DNA from: UBA5195 sp034432755
Lineage (GTDB): Bacteria > Chloroflexota > Anaerolineae > Anaerolineales > Villigracilaceae
Reading direction: 5' to 3'
DNA: 64,000 nt
Assembly: GCA_034432755.1 (NCBI GenBank)
Contig: DAOUBQ010000040.1
Span: forward strand, 1 to 64,000
In this document: one piece after another, positions 58,810 through 64,000 of the stretch
Position numbering within the stretch: the first letter of the stretch is position 1
How the letters are laid out: each line of letters begins with the position of its first letter
The notes under the pieces: generated by a model
Told to the model about the DNA's origin: nothing
Database searches by the model: none
The model's input: the letters and a program-made list of their open reading frames with translations, nothing else
Made by a program: the position numbers and the translations under genes

Positions 58810-61077
58810 TTACTTGCGGCTCATGGCATCCATGACTGCCACGGCAGCCACTTGCACGATGTCGTTGACTTCATCACCGGTTTGCAGTACATGAATGGGA
58901 GCGCCCACGCCGAGCAGGATGGGACCGATGGCTTTGGCATTGCCCAGGCGGGCCAAGAGTTTGTAGGCAATGTTGGCGCTTTCAAGCGAGGGGAAGACCA
59001 GCACATTGGCATCTTTCACCGTGCTAAAGGGGAAGCGATTTTCGATGATGTCGGCCACGACGGCGGTATCGGCCTGCATCTCACCGTCGAACACGAAATC
59101 GGAGCAGCGGGTTTTGGTCAATTCCAGAGCTTTGCGTACTTTAGTCGTAAGTGGGTGTGGGGTAGAACCAAAGTTGGAAAAGGACAGGAAGGCCACGCGC
59201 GGCTCGATTTCTAATTGGCGGGCAAAATTGGCGGCCAGGCAGGCAATTTGCGCCAGGTCTTCGGGAGATGGGTCAATATTGACGGTGGCGTCGGTGAACA
59301 GGTAGGTCTTGTCGCCAACGACCATGATGTAAACCCCCGCCGCGCAGGTAATTCCGGGGGCAGTGTGGTGGATTTGCAGCGCAGGGCGGATGACTTCGGG
59401 GTATTCATAGGTCAGGCCAGATATAAAGGCATCGGCGTCCCCCATCTTAACCATCATTGGGCCGAGGATGTTTGGCTCGGTTATGCGCTTGCGGGCTTGG
59501 GACAGGGTTAATCCTTTACGTTGGCGTAGTTCGTAATAGGCTTGGGTGTATTTGTCCTGTTTTTCCAGGCGGGCGGGGTCAACCACTTCTGGTGTGAAAT
59601 GCAGGTTGAGCAGTTTAATTTTTTCGTGGATGATGTCGGGCCGGCCAATCAGGATGGGGTGGGCAATGCCTTCCTCCACCACCTGAGCGGCAGCGCGAAT
59701 GATTTTGGTCTCCTCGCCCTCGCCAAAGACCAGACGTTTGCGAGCCTTGCTGGCGCGCGCTTTGTTCATGATGAAGTAGCGCACGCGCTGTCCCATGCCC
59801 TGGCGGAAGGCCAGTTGTTCGCGGTATTCGTCCAGGTCAATTTTCCTGCGTGCCGCGCCGGTTTCTATGGCAGCTTGGGCCACGGCTGGCGCCTCCCAGA
59901 GCAGCACGCGCGGGTCGAGTGGTTTGGGGATGATGTATTCCTCGCCAAATTTCATGCTCTCGACGCCGTAGGCGCGCAGGACGGAATCGGGAACGTCTTC
60001 TTTGGTCAGTTTGTAAAGCGCTTGTGAGGCCGCGAATTTCATTTCCTCATTGATGGCCCTGGCGCGCACATCCAGCGCGCCGCGGAAGATGAAGGGAAAG
60101 CCCAGCACGTTGTTGACCTGGTTGGGGTAATCGGAGCGCCCAGTGGCAACAATCGAATCGGGGCGGGTCTCTTTGGCTAACTCGTAGCGAATTTCTGGGT
60201 CTGGGTTTGCCATGGCAAAGATAATTGGGCGTTCGGCCATGGTTTTGACCATTTCGGGGGTTAGCACATTGGCCACCGAAAGCCCGTAGAAGACATCCGC
60301 GCCGCGAATGGCATCGGCCAGGGTGCGGTGTCCCTTGTCTTCTACGGCCAGCCTGTCTTTGTACTTGTTCATTCCCTCGGCGCGGCCTTTGTAGACTACG
60401 CCTTTGCTGTCGCACAGCATGATGTTCTCACGCTTCACTCCCCAGCGGATGGCGAGTTCGGCGCAAGAAATGGCTGAAGCACCCGCTCCGGAAATGACGA
60501 TGCGAATCTCTTCGTGTTTTTTGCCGACCAGTTCTAGCGCGCTTGCCAGCCCGGCAGACGAGATAATGGCCGTGCCGTGCTGGTCATCGTGGAAGACCGG
60601 AATATCGAGCATCCCCTTCAGGGTTTCTTCGATGTAGAAACATTCAGGGGCTTTGATGTCTTCGAGGTTGATTCCGCCAAAGGTGGGGGCAATGGCCGCC
60701 ACGACCCGGATGATTTCCTCGGGGTCGTGGGAGTTGACCTCAATGTCGAATACGTCTACATCCGCGAATTTCTTGAATAAAACGCCTTTGCCTTCCATGA
60801 CCGGCTTGCTGGCCAGGGCGCCCCGGTCTCCCAGGCCGAGAATGGCGGTGCCATTGGAGATGACGGCCACCAGGTTGCCTTTGGATGTGTACTCGTAGGC
60901 CAGGTCGAGGTCTTTTTCAATTTCAAGCACCGGGTGTGCCACGCCTGGCGAATAGGCCAGGCTCAAATCGCGCTGGGTGTCCATTGGTTTGGTAGGAACG
61001 ATTGCAACTTTTCCTGGCTTGCCCTTTAGCCGGTGATACTCCAGGGCATCTTCGCGCGTGACAGTCAATTTAGCCAT
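58810..61077 (-). CDS. maeB: NADP-dependent malic enzyme, phosphotransacetylase fusion
   Basis: A 755-residue MaeB-type enzyme that decarboxylates malate to pyruvate. The malic domain (1-425) has the metal and cofactor motifs (YSPGVAHPVLEIEKD, GDRGALASKPVMEGKG, VFHDDQHGTAIISSAG and the GAGASAISCAELAIRWG nucleotide-binding loop). The C-terminal part (430-755) is a phosphotransacetylase-like domain (KRLVFGEGEETKIIRAAAQV), usually regulatory and catalytically inactive. The ATG at 61077 has AAGGAGG six bases upstream. Confidence 0.94.
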   Translation of the reverse strand: MAKLTVTREDALEYHRLKGKPGKVAIVPTKPMDTQRDLSLAYSPGVAHPVLEIEKDLDLAYEYTSKGNLVAVISNGTAILGLGDRGALASKPVMEGKGVLFKKFADVDVFDIEVNSHDPEEIIRVVAAIAPTFGGINLEDIKAPECFYIEETLKGMLDIPVFHDDQHGTAIISSAGLASALELVGKKHEEIRIVISGAGASAISCAELAIRWGVKRENIMLCDSKGVVYKGRAEGMNKYKDRLAVEDKGHRTLADAIRGADVFYGLSVANVLTPEMVKTMAERPIIFAMANPDPEIRYELAKETRPDSIVATGRSDYPNQVNNVLGFPFIFRGALDVRARAINEEMKFAASQALYKLTKEDVPDSVLRAYGVESMKFGEEYIIPKPLDPRVLLWEAPAVAQAAIETGAARRKIDLDEYREQLAFRQGMGQRVRYFIMNKARASKARKRLVFGEGEETKIIRAAAQVVEEGIAHPILIGRPDIIHEKIKLLNLHFTPEVVDPARLEKQDKYTQAYYELRQRKGLTLSQARKRITEPNILGPMMVKMGDADAFISGLTYEYPEVIRPALQIHHTAPGITCAAGVYIMVVGDKTYLFTDATVNIDPSPEDLAQIACLAANFARQLEIEPRVAFLSFSNFGSTPHPLTTKVRKALELTKTRCSDFVFDGEMQADTAVVADIIENRFPFSTVKDANVLVFPSLESANIAYKLLARLGNAKAIGPILLGVGAPIHVLQTGDEVNDIVQVAAVAVMDAMSRK

Positions 61078-61083
61078 CAACAT

Positions 61084-61569
61084 CCTCCTTCAGGTTTGGG
61101 ATACTATGATTATGGCACAAATTTTGCTTGGAAAGAAGTCCTTTTGTCATCAATGTTGCGATTCTTTCCAGTATTTTCTGCAATCAATTTGTATTTGAAA
61201 ATGTGTGCAAAAAAGATGGTAATTTGTTAACATTGCAAGTATAATTATTAAGACTTGTTAATTCGAGCGCCGCCTGGTGATTTGCGGCCACGTTGTCTGT
61301 AATGTACTACCCTGGATAGGATATAGGTCTGCCCGCTCCAAACTTGCGGGTGTTTCAGAAGTCAACCCTTCCATTTGTTTTTGTTTGTCGCAGGATGGGA
61401 CGATATTCGAGGAACTGATTTTATAAAATAACTGTCGATGGGGTGGCGTTGTCCACTCGTCTCAGTGTATCTTTTCCCTCTCAATTGCGTTGAGTGTGAA
61501 AAGGCATCCCTCCGGGTATATTCTCGCAACCGTGGCTTGCCGCAGGCAGGTTGACGGTTGTGTGTTTTA
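61084..61569. other. 486-base non-coding region between maeB and recX
   Basis: No credible gene is seen. TATAAT at 61240-61245 and TTGTTA at 61224 form a possible promoter region. Stems follow: GCCGC/GCGGC near 61268-61290, CCCGC/GCGGG near 61333-61352 and CAACCGT/ACGGTTG (61527-61533 with 61554-61560), the last followed by TGTGTTTTAATG, which overlaps the recX start. The size and a possible end hairpin would fit a structured RNA or an attenuator before recX. No tmRNA, RNase P or SRP signature was recognised. Confidence 0.4.
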
Positions 61570-62226
61570 ATGCCAAAGATTACGGCAATTGATGTTCAGA
61601 GAAAGAATCCAAACCGGGTGAGTATTTTCCTGGATGGGCAGTTCGCTTTTGGACTATCGCGGATTGTGGCTGCCTGGCTCAATGTGGGACAGGAATTGAG
61701 CGAAGAGAAAATTGCTTTGCTCCAGCAAGAAGATGTGCGCGAAGTCGCCATCCAAAAAGCCCTGCGCTTCCTGGGCTACCGCGCCCGTTCGGTGCGCGAA
61801 GTCCGCGAGAATTTGCAAAAGCAGGCCATCCCTGAGGCGGTGATTGAGCAAACGCTCGAACGGCTTCAGCAGGGCGGCCTGTTGAATGACCAGGAATTTG
61901 CCCAGACCTGGGTAGATAACCGCAACACGTTCCGCCCTCGCTCGCGCCGCGCGCTAGCGCTGGAACTGCGCCGCAAAGGCCTCGACGAGGATGTCATCCA
62001 GCAAACGCTGGAGCAAAGCCTGGATGAAACCTCGCTTGCGCGTGACGCGGGGCGCAAATACCTGCGCAAGGTCCAGGGGTTGGATTGGCCTGATTTTCGG
62101 GTTAAGTTGGGCGGTTTTTTGGGACGGCGCGGTTTCTCTTATGATGTTCTTGCGCCCGTATTGCGTGAACTTTGGGCAGAAATGCACTCGAATGATAAGA
62201 CCTATCCTATTGAAAACGAGGAATAA
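61570..62226 (+). CDS. recX: Regulatory protein RecX
   Basis: A 218-residue RecX protein, an inhibitor of RecA filaments. It is made of three-helix repeats, for example VREVAIQKALRFLGYRARSVREVRENL and ALELRRKGLDEDVIQQTL. The ATG at 61570 is chosen; no ribosome-binding site is visible, and a stem sits just before it. It is followed three bases later by rny, with no recA nearby. Length is at the long end for the family. Confidence 0.88.
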   Translation: MPKITAIDVQRKNPNRVSIFLDGQFAFGLSRIVAAWLNVGQELSEEKIALLQQEDVREVAIQKALRFLGYRARSVREVRENLQKQAIPEAVIEQTLERLQQGGLLNDQEFAQTWVDNRNTFRPRSRRALALELRRKGLDEDVIQQTLEQSLDETSLARDAGRKYLRKVQGLDWPDFRVKLGGFLGRRGFSYDVLAPVLRELWAEMHSNDKTYPIENEE

Positions 62227-62229
62227 AGA

Positions 62230-63759
62230 ATGAACGGCCCGATAATTTTTGTTCTCGAAGTCCTGACCCTGGTTGCGGGCTTTGCTGCGGGCTATTTCTT
62301 CAACCGTTACCAGGTTGAGAAGAAACGGCGGGAAGAGCAAGCCAAAGCCCAGAGTATCATCCAGGAAGCGACTGATAAGGCCAGCAAAATTGAACTGGAT
62401 GCGCGCGCCAAAGCGTTGAAAATTGTCCAGGATGGAGAAAAGGACATCACCCAGCGGCGCAATGAACTGAACCGCGAGGTGGAACGGCTCGACCGACGCC
62501 GCAGCGAATTGGATAGCCGCGCCGAGCGGTTGGAGCAGCGCGAACAGACTCTCAACAAGCGCCAGAGCAATATTGACCGGCGCGCTAACGAGGTGGACAA
62601 AATCCACGCTCAGCAAATGGAAAAACTGCAGGAGATTGCGGAGATGAGCCGGGATGACGCCCGTAAAATCCTTTTGGATGAGGTCGAAAAGGAGGCGCGC
62701 GGCGATATGGCGCGTATCATTCGCCAGGTGGAGGCAGAAGCGCGCGAGGAAGGTGAAAAACGCGCCCGCAAACTCATCGCCGATGCCATCCAACGCGTGG
62801 CATCTGAACACGTTTCGGAAGTGACCTCGTCGGTTGTGACCCTGCCCAACGAGGAGATGAAGGGCCGCATTGTGGGGCGCAACGGACGCAACATTCGCGC
62901 CTTCGAGCAGGCCGCCGGGGTGGATGTGATTGTGGATGATACCCCCGAAGCGGTGACCATCTCGTGCTTCGACTCGGTTCGCCGAGAAATTGCCCGCCGC
63001 GCCCTGACCCGCCTGACGCTGGACGGACGAATTCACCCGGCGCACATCGAAAAAATCATCGAAGATGAGACCAAGGCAGTTGAAAAATTAATGGTCGAAG
63101 CGGCCGAACAGGCCGCCTTCGATGCCGGCATCGCCGGGCTGCATCCCGAAGTGTTGCGCATGATGGGCCGTCTGAAATTCCGCACGTCTTACGGCCAGAA
63201 CCAACTGGCCCATGCGGTGGAAGTGGCAAAACTGGCCGGAATTTTGGCTGCCGAACTGGGCGCGAATGTGGAATGGGCCAAGCAGGGCGGCTTCCTGCAC
63301 GACATCGGCAAGGCGATGGACCACAATCAGGAAGGCACGCACGCCAGCCTGGGGGCGGAATTTTGTAAACGCTATGGCGTGCATCCGGTGGTGGTGAACG
63401 CGATTGCTTCTCATCACCACGAGGTGGAGCAGGAAACGATCGAAGCGGTGATTGCCGAATCGGCTGATGCTATCTCGGGTGCGCGGCCCGGCGCCCGGCG
63501 CGAAGACCTGGAAGCTTACATCAAGCGCATCCGCACGCTGGAAGATATGGCGACCTCGTTTACGGGCGTTTCGCAGGCCTTTGCCATTCAGGCCGGGCGC
63601 GAAGTGCGCATCATTGTCCGCCCGGATGAAATTGACGACCTGGCCTCAACCCGCCTGGCGCGCGATATTGCCAAGAAAATCGAAGAGACCATGCAATATC
63701 CCGGGCAAATTAAAGTGACGGTCATCCGCGAGACGCGGGCAGTGGATTATGCGAAGTAG
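62230..63759 (+). CDS. rny: Ribonuclease Y
   Basis: A 509-residue membrane-anchored endoribonuclease that starts mRNA decay. One N-terminal helix (about 5-22) is followed by a long charged coiled coil (30-200), a KH RNA-binding domain (GRIVGRNGRNIRAFEQ at about 215-230) and an HD domain with the metal motif HDIGKAMD near 355. GAGGAATAAAGA precedes the ATG. It is coupled to recX. Confidence 0.96.
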   Translation: MNGPIIFVLEVLTLVAGFAAGYFFNRYQVEKKRREEQAKAQSIIQEATDKASKIELDARAKALKIVQDGEKDITQRRNELNREVERLDRRRSELDSRAERLEQREQTLNKRQSNIDRRANEVDKIHAQQMEKLQEIAEMSRDDARKILLDEVEKEARGDMARIIRQVEAEAREEGEKRARKLIADAIQRVASEHVSEVTSSVVTLPNEEMKGRIVGRNGRNIRAFEQAAGVDVIVDDTPEAVTISCFDSVRREIARRALTRLTLDGRIHPAHIEKIIEDETKAVEKLMVEAAEQAAFDAGIAGLHPEVLRMMGRLKFRTSYGQNQLAHAVEVAKLAGILAAELGANVEWAKQGGFLHDIGKAMDHNQEGTHASLGAEFCKRYGVHPVVVNAIASHHHEVEQETIEAVIAESADAISGARPGARREDLEAYIKRIRTLEDMATSFTGVSQAFAIQAGREVRIIVRPDEIDDLASTRLARDIAKKIEETMQYPGQIKVTVIRETRAVDYAK

Positions 63760-63787
63760 GCAGGTAAACAGGCAAGCAGTAGAGAAG

Positions 63788-63818
63788 AAAGAGACCGGTC
63801 ATCATTGCCGGTCTCTTT
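63788..63818. terminator. Bidirectional terminator after rny
   Basis: An 11-bp perfect stem (AAAGAGACCGG with CCGGTCTCTTT) and a nine-base loop followed by TTT. It closes the recX-rny operon. Confidence 0.9.
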
Positions 63819-63882
63819 TTGTTGTCCTGCGCGGCCCTTTCTTTCCAGGATACTTCCCTGTTTTTATTTCCTTGCATCCCTC

Positions 63883-64000
63883 TTAATACTCTTGCACAAA
63901 CGGGTTGGATACTTTTTCCTCCCCCACCGTTGTTTGCGGGCCGTGCCCGGAGAGCAGACGGGTGTCGTTGGGCAGGGTATAGACCTGGGTGCGGATGCTG
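63883..64000 (-). CDS. C-terminus of a metallo-beta-lactamase-fold hydrolase (partial)
   Basis: The last 39 residues of a gene entering from the right edge on the minus strand; the stop is at 63883-63885. TLPNDTRLLSGHGPQTTVGE and SNPFV near the end match the C-terminal motif of glyoxalase II-type MBL hydrolases, where the histidine of GHGP binds metal. The rest lies outside the window. Confidence 0.75.
   Translation of the reverse strand, partial: SIRTQVYTLPNDTRLLSGHGPQTTVGEEKVSNPFVQEY

Noticed and set aside
61084..61569. tmRNA, RNase P RNA or SRP RNA
   Set aside because: No tRNA-like acceptor end, no RNase P conserved core and no SRP GGAAGCAGCC-type loop were seen.
1..64000. tRNA genes, prophage or transposon
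   Set aside because: No TTCGAANCC-type tRNA loop with matching arms, no integrase, transposase or phage structural gene was seen.

Overview
The window reads as a chromosomal segment of a GC-rich, non-sporing environmental bacterium. The best guess is Chloroflexota (Anaerolineae). This is an inference from gene content: a sufC-sufB-sufD-sufS-sufU-Rieske cluster, an EF-G2-type translocase, slipin/NfeD pairs, a Thermus/Chloroflexota-type TtuA/TtuB tRNA thiolation pair, a PucC-family carrier, DUF6391 and DUF4177/DUF4395 proteins, and no lipopolysaccharide genes. No rRNA or tRNA gene, prophage, transposase gene or CRISPR array was seen. The genes are nearly all intact and densely packed, with many 4-base ATGA overlaps.

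Layout. 0-2.5 kb: a membrane serine protease of the NfeD family and two unknown genes. 2.5-2.95 kb: a non-coding block with an AT-rich stretch and four perfect DnaA boxes, which is a replication-origin candidate. 3-9.1 kb: a nucleotidyltransferase, a deoxynucleoside kinase, a hexapeptide acyltransferase ending in a 30-bp minisatellite, and a small cluster of glycosyltransferases and an FkbM methyltransferase. 9.2-12.8 kb (minus strand): a probable operon of PucC-type carrier, MerR-like regulator, DUF6391 protein and DNA polymerase III delta (holA). 12.8-13.2 kb: a terminator and two tandem copies of a structured non-coding element with compensatory stem changes. 13.2-16.8 kb: CPBP protease, DUF4177, an SdpI gene bracketed by two parS-like sites, a heptamer repeat array, a slipin and a GntR regulator. 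16.9-19.8 kb: a cysteine/thioredoxin operon behind a long structured leader. 19.9-22 kb: EF-G2.

22-32 kb (plus strand): a methyltransferase, a phosphoglyceromutase-like enzyme, then the SUF iron-sulfur assembly operon with one unknown gene inserted and a GT39-like membrane enzyme near its end. Its promoter carries a GACT-N5-AGTC site like that of IscR, and an Rrf2 regulator with IscR-spaced cysteines lies at 35.9 kb. 32-41 kb: housekeeping and accessory genes (DinB, PIG-L deacetylase, methyltransferases, hisS, SPFH/NfeD, a large membrane protein). 41-45.9 kb: a surface-polysaccharide cluster (regulator, two nucleotide-sugar epimerases, Wzm/Wzt-like ABC exporter). 46-48 kb: an ECF sigma/anti-sigma/bactofilin-like membrane protein operon. 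48-57.5 kb: response regulator, queuosine-precursor transporter, tRNA thiolation genes, lipid kinase, AzlCD, adenylate cyclase and transglutaminase. 57.6-64 kb: PAP2 phosphatase, malic enzyme, recX, rny (RNase Y) and the end of a metallo-beta-lactamase-fold gene.

The most interesting material is non-coding. It comprises the DnaA-box cluster and two parS-like sites 12 kb apart (an origin/centromere region), the duplicated structured element at 12.87-13.19 kb, the cysteine-operon leader, a dispersed family of about 27-bp palindromes usually set at gene ends, and short tandem repeats that have grown into protein termini. All statements come from reading the sequence; no searches or folding programs were run.
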